A DNA stretch of 64,000 nucleotides from Halobacillus sp. Nhm2S1 (GCF_019599545.1 NZ_JAIEZV010000003.1:310001-374000), one strand, 5' to 3'; positions 17,465-27,317 are shown, counted from the first letter of the stretch. Notes: a model not told the origin generated them from the sequence alone. Made by a program: numbers and translations.

Positions 17465-17500
17465 AAAAAAGCCGCTAAGATGGTCTCCTAGCGGCCTTTC
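17465..17500 (-). terminator. Terminator of the LTA synthase gene
   Basis: On the minus strand GCCGCTA pairs with TAGCGGC (17471-17477 and 17489-17495), followed by TTTTTT. Confidence 0.8.
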
Positions 17501-17501
17501 C

Positions 17502-19385
17502 TTATTTTCCTGATTGGTTAAAATCGTAAAACCTGAACAAGTCACCATAAATGATATTATCCGAGTAATTCATTTCTTTACTCACTTCTTCTTTGATGGG
17601 CTGGCAGGCTTCTGCATTCTCTTCAGGAAGTGGTTCTCCTGTAGAGCGATCATAACATGTTTCATTTGAATACAAATAATCTTCAGTAATGAAGCTGCCG
17701 TCTCTTAGAGCCACGAAGCCTTTATTCTTTTTAGCAAACATATTATCACCGAAGGTTAAATCTCCATTCTCTTCAATGCCAAGGAGATGGAGCAATGTCG
17801 GTTTGACATCGATTTGACCGACAACTTTGTCCTGTACTCCGCCATTTTCGTATCCTGGTATGTGGATCATAAATGGAACTCTCTGCAATTGTGTTTGTAC
17901 GTAAGGATCCACTTCTTTCCCTAAGAATTGTCCCATAGCTTTATTGTGAAAATCACTAATTCCATAATGGTCACCCATTAGAACGATAATGGAATCTTCA
18001 TATATACCGGCATCTTTCAACTGCTGAAAGAACTGCTCCAATGCTTCATCCGTATACCGAGCCGTTTGGAAATAAGAATTCAATGTTTTTGAATTAGAGT
18101 CGTATTTATCGATATTTGCTTTTTCTTCAGGAAGTTCAAACGGGAAATGGTGAGTCAAAGTTATGAATTTACTGTAGAACGGTTTTTCCTGTGATTGCAA
18201 ATATTTAACGGATTGCTCAAAAAATGCTTTGTCTTCCAGACCCCAACCAAAAGAGTTTTCAGGTGTGACTTCGTATGATTTCTCATCATAGAACTGGTCG
18301 TACCCTATATTGTCGTACATGACGTCCCTATTCCAAAAGCTTGCGTTGTTGGCATGAAAAACGGATGTTTCGTAACCTTCTTCATTTAATATTTCAGGCA
18401 AAGCATTGTATTCGTTCCCTGCATGTGTGAAATACACAGAACCTCTGCCCAACGGATAAAGGGAATTCTCAACAATGAACTCCGAATCCGATGTTTTTCC
18501 TTGTGCTGTTTGATGGTAGAAGTTTTCGAAAGTAATGGTATCTTTGCTTTGTTTCAAATCATTAAGGAATGGTGTCGTTTCTGTCCCATTGATCTCTGAA
18601 TCGAACAGAAAGTTCTGGAAAGATTCGACACTTACAAAAATGACGTTTTTATCCTCTGCAATTCCATATAACTCCGAATCTTTATTTGTATGATCAGGAG
18701 AGTTTTCTTTTAAATAGGTTTCTATTTCACTGATTTCACTGCCGTCTGCAAATACGCGCTGAGCTTTAGTTTTTGTCTGCATCGTTGCATCATACAGATG
18801 GTAGTTGTAGATCCCAATATTCTTCACCAGATATTCGCGGTCAAAGGCCCGTACAAAAAGCATTGGGCGTTCAATCTCTGCAAGCACAACATTTCCGGCC
18901 AGAAGCAAAAATGTAACTGCTGTAGCCGCGATTTTCCCCCGTTTTGGCAGCTTTACGGTAAGGTCAAACTTGTTGCGGCTCAAATACCATACAAGCGCTA
19001 CATCGGCAAAGATGAAAATGTCTTCAATATGAAGCAATGTCAAAAAACTTCCTGTAAGGTCTGCGGCATTGTTTCCTTGAAAGAGCACGGGGATGGTAAT
19101 AAAGTCTGTAAAGTTCCTATAAAAAATCAAGTTTAAGAATAAGACCAATGAACCGATCAATGTCGTCCAGCGTAAATATTTCATTTGATTTTTAGGTTTC
19201 ATCCATACACTAATAGCAAAAATCAAATAGGCACTGGCAATCGGATTAAATAAAAGTATGAATTCTTGCATTGGGTTCTCTATCGATAAGTCGAACATGA
19301 ATCTATAAACGACATACGTCTTCAGACCAAATAACAATGTCGCAATGATAAATAATGGCATGTTCTTCATTCTCCATTGCATCAT
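17502..19385 (-). CDS. Lipoteichoic acid synthase family protein
   Basis: 627 aa. Five N-terminal membrane helices (within residues 8-175) precede an extracellular sulfatase-fold domain. VSVESFQ (Glu254) and QGKTSDSEF (Thr298, the expected catalytic Thr) mark the metal site, and MGDHYG lies in the C-terminal part. It would transfer glycerolphosphate from phosphatidylglycerol onto the growing lipoteichoic acid chain or its primer. The start at 19385 follows GAGGAGG. It lies next to glcK like yqgS of B. subtilis, a minor LTA synthase, but I cannot decide between LtaS and YqgS without a tree. Confidence 0.88.
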   Translation of the reverse strand: MMQWRMKNMPLFIIATLLFGLKTYVVYRFMFDLSIENPMQEFILLFNPIASAYLIFAISVWMKPKNQMKYLRWTTLIGSLVLFLNLIFYRNFTDFITIPVLFQGNNAADLTGSFLTLLHIEDIFIFADVALVWYLSRNKFDLTVKLPKRGKIAATAVTFLLLAGNVVLAEIERPMLFVRAFDREYLVKNIGIYNYHLYDATMQTKTKAQRVFADGSEISEIETYLKENSPDHTNKDSELYGIAEDKNVIFVSVESFQNFLFDSEINGTETTPFLNDLKQSKDTITFENFYHQTAQGKTSDSEFIVENSLYPLGRGSVYFTHAGNEYNALPEILNEEGYETSVFHANNASFWNRDVMYDNIGYDQFYDEKSYEVTPENSFGWGLEDKAFFEQSVKYLQSQEKPFYSKFITLTHHFPFELPEEKANIDKYDSNSKTLNSYFQTARYTDEALEQFFQQLKDAGIYEDSIIVLMGDHYGISDFHNKAMGQFLGKEVDPYVQTQLQRVPFMIHIPGYENGGVQDKVVGQIDVKPTLLHLLGIEENGDLTFGDNMFAKKNKGFVALRDGSFITEDYLYSNETCYDRSTGEPLPEENAEACQPIKEEVSKEMNYSDNIIYGDLFRFYDFNQSGK

Positions 19386-19653
19386 GGTTCCTCCTCTAGT
19401 ACGATACTGGTCCATTTTAACAAAAATTAACCAGGTTCCTAATCTTCTTTAACAATTTCCACTTATAATCCATATTAAACTCTTTCTTCATATATGACGT
19501 AAATGGTCCCATAAAAGTTTCATGAAATTTATATTTTCCATCATTTTCAAAATGACAGGGTGGAGCTTTTCTTATCATAAGACAAAAACATGATAAAAAG
19601 AAGTCCTAGCGATTAAATTATTTTTACAAATTTTATACGTGCGTCCACAAAAA

Positions 19654-19677
19654 AATTGGAGCCTCGAGGCTCCAATT
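19654..19677 (-). terminator. Terminator of glcK
   Basis: A perfect 24-base palindrome centred on CTCGAG, followed on the minus strand by TTTTTTT. It lies 3 bases after the glcK stop. Confidence 0.85.
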
Positions 19678-19679
19678 CT

Positions 19680-20636
19680 TTATTTATTCTTTTTAACTAA
19701 GAACGCTCCACCAATCACACCTGCATCATTCCCTAATTCAGCTATGCCAAAGCTCGATGCTTCAGCTGTTCTCGGTAAAGCATATTTCCGGTAAGCTTTT
19801 TCCAGGGGATCAAGCAGCAAATCTCCTGCTTTGGATACTCCGCCACCGACCACGATTTTTTCTGGGTTGATGGCAATGGCCATGTTTGCTATCGCCATTC
19901 CGAGTACATCTGTAATCTCTGAAATCACAGCACTTGCTGCCTCATCGCCAGCCTTTGATGCTTCGAATACATCTTTGGATGTCAACGTTCCCTCATTTAT
20001 ATACTTATTAAGTTTAGATTCAGGATGTTGATCCGCAGCTTCTTTTGCTTTTCTAACAATACCTGTCGCTGAAGAAACAGTCTCAAGACACCCGGTCTTT
20101 CCACAGTTACAAGGAGCCCCTCCATTAGGTACTACAGTGACATGTCCGAGTTCGGCTGCTGTCCCATTAGCTCCATTAAGGATTTGGCCGTTTGCAATAA
20201 TGCCACCACCTACACCAGTACCAAGGGTAACCGCAATCAGTTCCGTACACCCTGCTCCGGCACCCAGCCAATTTTCGCCTAAAGCAGCCAAATTAGCATC
20301 GTTATCTACCCATACATCCATTCCTGTCAAGTCTGTAAGAAGGTTTCCGAAGTCAAAATCTTTCCAACCGATATTCACGGCTTCATGAATATAACCTGTC
20401 GTGGTATCAACGAACCCTGGAGCTCCTGCGCCAATACCTACCACCATACTTGGATCAATGTTCTCTTCTTTAAGAGTGTTTGAAATAGACGTTGCGATAT
20501 CAGAAGGAATGGCTTCTCCCTGATTGTCTGTATTGGTCGGAATTTCCCATTTTTTCGTAATTGTACCGTTTTCCTTAATAATAGCCAATTTTACTGTTGT
20601 TCCACCGATGTCTGCGCCGACATAATATTGACTCAT
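19680..20636 (-). CDS. glcK: Glucokinase, ROK family
   Basis: 318 aa. ATP-dependent phosphorylation of glucose to glucose-6-phosphate. It has the N-terminal phosphate-binding GADIGGTTVKLA, catalytic Asp in VDNDANLAALGE, GTGVGGGII, and the ROK zinc site GHVTVVPNGG...CNCGKTGCLE. It overlaps yqgQ by 4 bases (ATGA), so they are coupled, as in B. subtilis glcK (yqgR). Confidence 0.93.
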   Translation of the reverse strand: MSQYYVGADIGGTTVKLAIIKENGTITKKWEIPTNTDNQGEAIPSDIATSISNTLKEENIDPSMVVGIGAGAPGFVDTTTGYIHEAVNIGWKDFDFGNLLTDLTGMDVWVDNDANLAALGENWLGAGAGCTELIAVTLGTGVGGGIIANGQILNGANGTAAELGHVTVVPNGGAPCNCGKTGCLETVSSATGIVRKAKEAADQHPESKLNKYINEGTLTSKDVFEASKAGDEAASAVISEITDVLGMAIANMAIAINPEKIVVGGGVSKAGDLLLDPLEKAYRKYALPRTAEASSFGIAELGNDAGVIGGAFLVKKNK

Positions 20637-20851
20637 CGCTTTTCCTCCCCTGTTTGACGATCCTTTTGTTTCGCCATTTCACTTCTTAAAAGCAGGATGG
20701 CCATTTGATAGTCTTCTGAAGGCATACATTGGGCTTGGTACAACTCCCTTACTTCCTCCTCCATCATCTCTAGATCGGCCAGCCTGTCACCTATGTAAAT
20801 AATCGTGCCGAATTTTTTCAAGTATTGCTGAATGTCATAAATCGTTTTCAT
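20633..20851 (-). CDS. yqgQ: YqgQ family small protein (DUF910)
   Basis: 72 aa. It begins MKTIYDIQQYLKKFGTIIY and is followed by acidic helices with LYQAQ and DYQMAILLLRSE, diagnostic of the YqgQ family, a small helical bundle whose function is unknown. It is translationally coupled to glcK downstream. ATG start; promoter not identified. Confidence 0.82.
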   Translation of the reverse strand: MKTIYDIQQYLKKFGTIIYIGDRLADLEMMEEEVRELYQAQCMPSEDYQMAILLLRSEMAKQKDRQTGEEKR

Positions 20852-20905
20852 TCTTCATCACCACCATTTATTATACCAATACCTTGACGACTTGAAAACG
20901 TAAAA

Positions 20906-20930
20906 ACCCTGATCACTTAACGATCAGGGT
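20906..20930 (-). terminator. Terminator of the GerA-type gene
   Basis: ACCCTGATC and GATCAGGGT (20906-20914, 20922-20930) form the stem. It begins inside the last codons of the gene, and TTTTTAC follows on the minus strand. Confidence 0.75.
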
Positions 20931-22368
20931 CATCTGGGTGCAAAAAGGCCGGTCTCCGGTTTTTTAAAGGAATCGGAGAACGAAGCAGCACATCTCTTAA
21001 AGGCTTCCATGAGAAAGGTAGAAATGGCCATAGGTACGGCGTTTTGAAAGACTTCATGCTGGAAATGTAGAGGAGCCACAGTGTTATTCCCAACACATAT
21101 CCTTTTAATCCGAATAAGCCGGTAACCAGAAGCAGCACAAGTCTTGTTATTCGATCAGCAAGTCCAAATTCGTAACTAGGAGTAGCGAACGTACCAATTG
21201 CAGCAAGGGCTAAATATAAAACGACTTCGCTTGAAAACAGGCCAACCTCCACTGCTACTTGACCAATTAATATTGCAGCTACTAAACCAAGAGCGGTGCC
21301 CAGCGTAGAGGGGGTATGGATGGCTGCCATACGCAGCATGTCAATGCCTATTTCCGCAATTAAAAACTGGACGATGAGCGGCAGTGTTCCCGTGTCCGTA
21401 GGTCCAATAAATGCCAGAGCTTCAGGAAGCAAATCCGGCCGTTTAGAAAAAAGAAAATACAGAGGCAAAATGAAAATGGACGCAAAGAAAGCAAAAAAGC
21501 GAACGGCACGCAAATAAGCACCTACCAACGGCTTTTGCCTATATTCCTCTGCATGTTGTAGATGATGCCAAAAGGTGGATGGAGTAATCATCACACTTGG
21601 GGATCCATCAATAATTACAAGAATATGCCCCTCATAAAGGTGGGCAGCTGCTGTATCAGGACGTTCCGTGTACCGGATAACTGGATAAGGGTTCCAATAA
21701 CGACCGCTGATATATTCATCAATGGTCTTTTCTGCCATAGGGAGCGCATCCGTATCAATATCCTGCAATACTTTCTTCAATTCTTCGACACGATCGGAAT
21801 CCGCAATATCCTTGACATAACAAATACACACATCCGTCAATGACCGGCGTCCGACTTGTAAATATTCCATTCTCAACGAACGGTCTCTGATCCTTCTTCT
21901 CGTTAAAGCCGTATTAAAGATAATGGTCTCTACAAATCCATCCCTCGATCCCCTCACTACCCTTTCAAGATCAGGCTCCTGAAGCCCACGAACAGGATAG
22001 GTACGAGCATCAATCATAATAATTTCATCGACGCCTTCGACGACCAGTGCTGTAGGACCTGCCAACACCCAATCCGCAGCTGCATTCAAATCTTTTTTCT
22101 TCTCTAACTCCACATAAGGAAGATGGGTTTTTAATAACTTTTCAAGAGGATCCGGGTCTAGTTGATCAGGGTCTAATCTTGAGAGGAGCTTCATTAAATA
22201 GTGAAGAATATCATCTTTTACAAAGCCGTCTACAAGGAATAAAGACATACCTCTACCAGCGTAGACAAGATCGAGATGAACCATATCAAAGCTTTCTTCC
22301 ACTCCTAGCCGATCTTTGAGATACGATACATTTTTTTCATAACTATCAAATAAGCGTTGTTCTTCCAA
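20917..22368 (-). CDS. GerA/SpoVAF-family spore germination protein
   Basis: 483 aa. It has the two-part GerA-type A-subunit layout: an N-terminal cytoplasmic half with VVRGSRDGFVETIIFNTAL and RRRIRD, and a C-terminal half with four to five membrane helices containing TPSTLGTALGLVAAI and GTFATPSYEFG. The opening resembles SpoVAF more than the GerAA receptors. The TTG at 22368 was chosen because AAGAGGAGG lies 7 bases upstream; a start at 22416 has none. No GerAB or GerAC partner is adjacent, so it is a stand-alone gene. The gene shows that the organism is a spore former. Confidence 0.8.
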   Translation of the reverse strand: MEEQRLFDSYEKNVSYLKDRLGVEESFDMVHLDLVYAGRGMSLFLVDGFVKDDILHYLMKLLSRLDPDQLDPDPLEKLLKTHLPYVELEKKKDLNAAADWVLAGPTALVVEGVDEIIMIDARTYPVRGLQEPDLERVVRGSRDGFVETIIFNTALTRRRIRDRSLRMEYLQVGRRSLTDVCICYVKDIADSDRVEELKKVLQDIDTDALPMAEKTIDEYISGRYWNPYPVIRYTERPDTAAAHLYEGHILVIIDGSPSVMITPSTFWHHLQHAEEYRQKPLVGAYLRAVRFFAFFASIFILPLYFLFSKRPDLLPEALAFIGPTDTGTLPLIVQFLIAEIGIDMLRMAAIHTPSTLGTALGLVAAILIGQVAVEVGLFSSEVVLYLALAAIGTFATPSYEFGLADRITRLVLLLVTGLFGLKGYVLGITLWLLYISSMKSFKTPYLWPFLPFSWKPLRDVLLRSPIPLKNRRPAFLHPDDPDR

Positions 22369-22525
22369 AACGCATCCTCCTCTTAACCTTCTTCGCATAG
22401 TTTCTTCCAAATCCAATTATTCATACACAAGGAAGAGGCAGGATAATACGCATGTCCTTCGAAAACGGAACATATCCTGAACTATAGATCACCTATGCAG
22501 AGAGGATGTATGAGGAGATGATGGT

Positions 22526-23386
22526 TTGAGAAAAGTGTGGGTACATTGGGTACTTGGTCCATTGGCCTTAGCCATATTCATCGCAATTTATACTCAATAC
22601 TTCAATGAAGAAGAGGTCATCAAATATTTCCCTTTGGACGAAGGAAGTGATTTTCAATCGTACGGAACTTCCTTGAATTTTGCTGCCGAAGAAGACGAGG
22701 ACGAGTATGAAATCCTATGGAACATGTTTTCTGAAAGTGATAAAGCCATGTACTTGAGACAGGACGTCTCCCTTTTATATGTAAATGGACGACTAAAAGG
22801 TGTAGTAAGCAAGTGGGAGGAAAATACATCAGAAATTAATAAGGAAACGTCTCTTCACGGGGAAGATAGTCAGAAATATCAGGCCATTTCTTTTCATCAT
22901 GGGGAAATACATGAAGATAGTGGACCGATTAAAAGCATACAGGCAAGCTCGAAGGACGAGCTTTACGTCATTGATTCCCCTCATTCTAAGCGGACCGCAT
23001 TCAAAGAACCAGCAAATCAGGAGGAGGAAGAATGGAAAAAGAGACTGAACCATTCCATCCAGCAACAACTGGAAGTGCAATGGGAGGAACTGCTAACGTA
23101 TTATGGCATCAACAAAGAAGATTACACGCTCGTCCCTTTGACTGATCTAGCGGACTATAAAGACAAGCCGCTGCCTGGAACGAATGAGGATGACTCAGAG
23201 CGAATAAAAGGACAACTATGGGAAGGTTTGTATAAAAACTATGTGCTGGGCATAAGTGATACAAAATCTTCCCACCCGATTCAAAGTTATATTCCTCTTA
23301 TTCTCTTTGATAAAAAAGGTAAACATTTAATTGTCCTGTATGAGGATGATACCGGCAAAAAACATCGCCTTATTCAGTCTTATTAA
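22526..23386 (+). CDS. Unrecognised membrane-anchored protein
   Basis: 286 aa. I do not recognise the family. A single N-terminal hydrophobic segment (about residues 8-24) preceded by Arg, Lys and His suggests an anchor with the acidic, Glu/Asp-rich remainder outside the membrane. The C-terminal third ends with a PLILFDKKGKHLIVLYEDD beta-type segment. TTG start behind GAGGAG. It is divergent from the GerA-type gene and its stop overlaps the gluP stop by 4 bases. A sporulation or envelope role is only a guess from context. Confidence 0.65.
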   Translation: MRKVWVHWVLGPLALAIFIAIYTQYFNEEEVIKYFPLDEGSDFQSYGTSLNFAAEEDEDEYEILWNMFSESDKAMYLRQDVSLLYVNGRLKGVVSKWEENTSEINKETSLHGEDSQKYQAISFHHGEIHEDSGPIKSIQASSKDELYVIDSPHSKRTAFKEPANQEEEEWKKRLNHSIQQQLEVQWEELLTYYGINKEDYTLVPLTDLADYKDKPLPGTNEDDSERIKGQLWEGLYKNYVLGISDTKSSHPIQSYIPLILFDKKGKHLIVLYEDDTGKKHRLIQSY

Positions 23387-24912
23387 CGGAGGTTTTCATA
23401 TAGCTCTTTAAAATCCTTTTGATCAGGGTTAATGTCAGCGGCTCGTTCCGCATGGTCAGCCGCTTTCTCTTCTTCTCCTAGTTGTTGGTATAGGAGGGCT
23501 AAATTATAATGGGCTTCTGCCATATTAGGTGAAAGTTCTATAACTCGGAGCAATTCTTGCCTGGCTGCAGCGGTCTCGCCTTTTTGTAAATACGCAAACG
23601 ACCTGTTGAAACGCAGAGCAGCTTCATATTGACCCGGATTATCCAAGGCTTCACTCGTGATTTCAATCACTTCGTCATAGGCCCCCGATTGATTTAGCTC
23701 CTGTGTTTCCTGTACCTCACTAAATCCTTTCGCATCATTGAATAGCCCCACATAGCCTGTGTACGCCATGCTTGAAATAAGTAATAAAAAGACAACAAAA
23801 GCAGCCAGCTGTTTGGACCTGTTCATCCGTTTAGGCATGCGTACGGCTGCAGTTGCAATAAAACCGCCTACCATTCCCCCGATATGTGCTCCATTATCAA
23901 TTTGTGGAACGAGCAGTCCGAATGAAATATTGAGGATGACGATAAAAATGAGGTTCCAACCCATGGTTCGGAAAAACAACTGTTTATGCTGGACACCAAA
24001 AAACAAGAGCGCCCCAAACAACCCGAAAATGGCCCCTGATGCTCCAGCAGCCACATGAGGATTCAGCATAAAACTCGCCACACCACCAAATAAACCCGAA
24101 AGTAAATAAATCCATGTGAAACGCCACGTTCCATACAATTTTTCAACGGCTGTGCCTAAGTAATAGAGGGCAAACATATTCATAAACAGATGGAGAATTC
24201 CTATATGCAGAAACATGGATGTAGCAATTCGCCACCATTCCCCTTCCATTATTGCTGGATTAAATTTCGCACCGTACTGGATGAGGGTTTCCACAGATGT
24301 ACTGTCACCCACCCATTCAATATAAAGAAAAATCAATACATTGACAGCTAGTAAAAAGTAGGTCATTCGAGGTTTGCCATAATCGAAGATCGACATGATT
24401 TGTTTTCTCTGATCTTGCTGTTTCTTAACAAGCTGATGCTTCAAATATGGAAGCATAGCCTCCATTTCTGCTTCACTAACCTGTTGATCAATGAGAGGCT
24501 CATCTAATTCAAAGGTATCATAAAGTTTTTTCTTTTCTATTGTTTTGTTTTCGTCATCCATATAGTAAAGCAGAATTGGATTTTTTTGTGAAGAGATGTC
24601 GTTTTCAACACTTTCCCACTCTTCCACAGGAGGGTATTCCGAAATATACACAACGTGGAATTGGACTTTGCCGCCACGGAATAATTTTTTATTTTGAGAC
24701 AACTGCCGATAGGATTTTTCCAGATCCCTCCGCAGCTCATTCTTCCAATTGACTTGTTTATGAGTTAAACGGACGACATGGGTTTGCCAATCCTGTTCTT
24801 TCTCAAGCCAAACTTCTCCTCGCTCTGCACTTATATTAAGCACTTGAAAATCTTGTGATACAACCAAGTCATAGGTAAGTTTCCATAAATAATACTCTTG
24901 TTCAATAAACAC
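23383..24912 (-). CDS. gluP: Rhomboid intramembrane serine protease GluP with TPR tail
   Basis: 509 aa. An N-terminal cytosolic domain (about 1-180) precedes a rhomboid core of six to seven helices with the catalytic serine in GASGAIFG (Ser292) and histidine in NGAHIGG (His343), and HLFMNMFALYYLG earlier. Two to three TPR repeats (about 400-505) follow. It cleaves membrane proteins within the bilayer; B. subtilis GluP (YqgP) takes part in manganese/magnesium transporter turnover. The GTG start follows GAGGGGG. Confidence 0.92.
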   Translation of the reverse strand: MFIEQEYYLWKLTYDLVVSQDFQVLNISAERGEVWLEKEQDWQTHVVRLTHKQVNWKNELRRDLEKSYRQLSQNKKLFRGGKVQFHVVYISEYPPVEEWESVENDISSQKNPILLYYMDDENKTIEKKKLYDTFELDEPLIDQQVSEAEMEAMLPYLKHQLVKKQQDQRKQIMSIFDYGKPRMTYFLLAVNVLIFLYIEWVGDSTSVETLIQYGAKFNPAIMEGEWWRIATSMFLHIGILHLFMNMFALYYLGTAVEKLYGTWRFTWIYLLSGLFGGVASFMLNPHVAAGASGAIFGLFGALLFFGVQHKQLFFRTMGWNLIFIVILNISFGLLVPQIDNGAHIGGMVGGFIATAAVRMPKRMNRSKQLAAFVVFLLLISSMAYTGYVGLFNDAKGFSEVQETQELNQSGAYDEVIEITSEALDNPGQYEAALRFNRSFAYLQKGETAAARQELLRVIELSPNMAEAHYNLALLYQQLGEEEKAADHAERAADINPDQKDFKELYENLR

Positions 24913-24986
24913 GTTGCAACCCCCTCAATAACACCTACATCATATCATGCCCCTTTGTTAAGGAGCTAATTGAAAGCATCAAAAAA

Positions 24987-25014
24987 AGCTGCCAGGAATT
25001 ACACCCTGACAGCT
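24987..25014 (-). terminator. Terminator after the yqgO-position gene
   Basis: AGCTGCCAGG pairs with CCTGACAGCT with one G-T pair; TTTTTTT follows on the minus strand. Confidence 0.75.
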
Positions 25015-25022
25015 CATTATAT

Positions 25023-25208
25023 TCATAGCCCACGGAACATTTGAGAAAGAAATTTCTGCCGAATCCAAGGAATGTTCATGGACAACCGGACAAGGAGCTT
25101 ACGAAGGAAAGGGACCTTCGTTACGAAGTCCAACGCTTTATAACGGTATTTATAAACCGTTGCTATAACCGAACCGATAATCATGACCCACCTGAAAAAT
25201 TGACGCAT
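25023..25208 (-). CDS. Small hydrophobic protein in the yqgO position
   Basis: 61 aa. One membrane helix (about 4-20) is followed by a strongly basic tail with KYRYKALDFVTK and LRKLLVRLSM. The ATG at 25208 follows AGAGGTGG; a GTG three codons upstream overlaps that site. It occupies the place of yqgO between gluP and the folate gene in B. subtilis, but I cannot confirm homology from sequence. It lies 30 bases after ldh and probably shares its transcript. Confidence 0.6.
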   Translation of the reverse strand: MRQFFRWVMIIGSVIATVYKYRYKALDFVTKVPFLRKLLVRLSMNIPWIRQKFLSQMFRGL

Positions 25209-25238
25209 CTCATCCACCTCTTCTATGATTAGGTGAAC

Positions 25239-26234
<996 letters not shown>

Positions 26235-26252
26235 TCAATAGAATCTAACCTC

Positions 26253-26286
26253 ATTATAACCCAAAAGATTGCTCAACACTTCACAA
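26253..26286 (-). promoter_or_regulatory. ldh promoter with Rex-like operator
   Basis: On the minus strand TTGTGAA-GTGT-TGAGCAA (26286-26269) matches the Rex consensus TTGTGAAnnnnTTCACAA fully in the first half and at 4 of 7 positions in the second. TATAAT follows at 26258-26253. A redox-sensing Rex repressor at a fermentative ldh would be expected; the half-degenerate site keeps confidence moderate. Confidence 0.45.
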
Positions 26287-26315
26287 TGATTGAATGTTTT
26301 GTGACAACCTTCCAA

Positions 26316-26885
26316 TTAAAGATTGTATGTAGAACGGACGCCTTTTTCTGTAAGGACATATTCGACTCTCTGGTCATACTCCTCCAAAGGAAGTGGGGAA
26401 TATTTTTGTCGCTCGGAAGCAATCATCAAGGTTTTCCCTCGAAAGCCTTCAATGAATCGATCAAAGTACCCTCCGCCATATCCTATTCTGTAACCTTTTT
26501 CATCAAACAATAACCCTGGTACAAGTAGCAAATCAATATCGTTTTTGCTCACAACCGCTGATTGTTCAGGCTTAGGTTCTCTTAAACCGAAATAGACTCT
26601 CTCCAACTGATCATACTTCTCCAAATGGTAAAACTTCATCTCTCTAGTCTCTGGAATACATTTGGGTACGACCATCTTCTTCCCGCACCGCCAGCCTTCT
26701 TCAATAATCGGTTCTGTAGACCATTCATGCGTTTGCGATAACGTGACCCCCACGACATCGGCTAACTTCCATATTTCACTATTGAACAAACGTTCATGTA
26801 TTTTTCCCTCTATATGAGATTTCTCCTTCACACTTATATCCTGGAGGATCTTTTTTCCTTTGAACCGTAATTCGTTCTTCTCCAT
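26316..26885 (-). CDS. yqgN: 5-formyltetrahydrofolate cyclo-ligase
   Basis: 189 aa. Converts 5-formyl-THF to 5,10-methenyl-THF with ATP, returning folate to the one-carbon pool that the glycine cleavage system also feeds. It has the C-terminal GYGGGYFDRF loop and LLVPGLLFDEKGYRIG of the family. The ATG at 26885 has GAGGAGG 8 bases upstream; an extension of 12 residues is unsupported. It is separate from ldh by 93 bases. Confidence 0.9.
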   Translation of the reverse strand: MEKNELRFKGKKILQDISVKEKSHIEGKIHERLFNSEIWKLADVVGVTLSQTHEWSTEPIIEEGWRCGKKMVVPKCIPETREMKFYHLEKYDQLERVYFGLREPKPEQSAVVSKNDIDLLLVPGLLFDEKGYRIGYGGGYFDRFIEGFRGKTLMIASERQKYSPLPLEEYDQRVEYVLTEKGVRSTYNL

Positions 26886-26962
26886 TTTCCGCCCCTCCTC
26901 TTCAAATCTTTGTTCACCCATTTATAGACCAGGACACGGCAGAGCTTTAGATATAAAAAAAA

Positions 26963-26983
26963 CAGTAGGAAATAATCCTACTG
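26963..26983 (-). terminator. Terminator of rpmG
   Basis: CAGTAGGA and TCCTACTG with a 5-base loop directly after the stop codon, followed by TTTTTTTT on the minus strand. Confidence 0.85.
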
Positions 26984-26984
26984 C

Positions 26985-27134
26985 TTACTTTGTTTCACGG
27001 TGAAGCGTGTGCTTCCCTACGCGTGGGCTGTATTTCATAAGCTCTAGACGCTCTGGGTTTTTACGCTTGTTTTTTGTGCTAATATAATTGCGGTCACCAG
27101 TTTCGGTGCATGCAAGTGTAATGTTTACGCGCAT
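26985..27134 (-). CDS. rpmG: Ribosomal protein L33, Cys-poor form
   Basis: 49 aa, begins [17 protein letters not shown] and ends TLHRETK, unmistakable L33 of the large subunit. Only Cys9 of the zinc-ribbon ligands remains: the partner position 12 is Thr and position 36 is Ser, so the protein should not bind zinc. It occupies the B. subtilis rpmGA locus. ATG start with AGGAGG upstream and its own terminator. Confidence 0.93.
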   Translation of the reverse strand: MRVNITLACTETGDRNYISTKNKRKNPERLELMKYSPRVGKHTLHRETK

Positions 27135-27257
27135 TATTATTCCTCCTAATCATAAAAGCTATTCACTGTCTCATTCACATTATCAGACTAATTCATAATA
27201 CCAAAAACGAGTAAACCTTTCAAGTAGTTATTGCTCTAAAAACGGTGAAATATCCCA

Positions 27258-27286
27258 TAGTCACGCATCTATTTCTATGATATAAA
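27258..27286 (+). promoter_or_regulatory. Probable promoter of yqzD-yqzC
   Basis: TAGTCA (27258-27263), 17 bases, then TATAAA (27281-27286) preceded by TGA, giving an extended -10. It lies 32 bases before yqzD. Confidence 0.55.
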
Positions 27287-27317
27287 TAAATGTGGACAAC
27301 CAAAGGAGTGATACAGA

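Noticed and set aside
17366-17548. 60-codon minus-strand frame across the LTA synthase terminator
   Set aside because: It runs through the end of the LTA synthase gene and its terminator, has no ribosome binding site and no conserved motif.
22390-22430. SigG-like promoter (GCATA and CATACA) before the unrecognised gene at 22526
   Set aside because: The spacer is about 22 bases, too long for a forespore sigma factor.
26281-26313. TTCACAA and TTTGTGAC pair upstream of ldh as a Rex site
   Set aside because: The half-sites are in the wrong order (TCACAA first); the better candidate is the minus-strand TTGTGAA site at 26269-26286.
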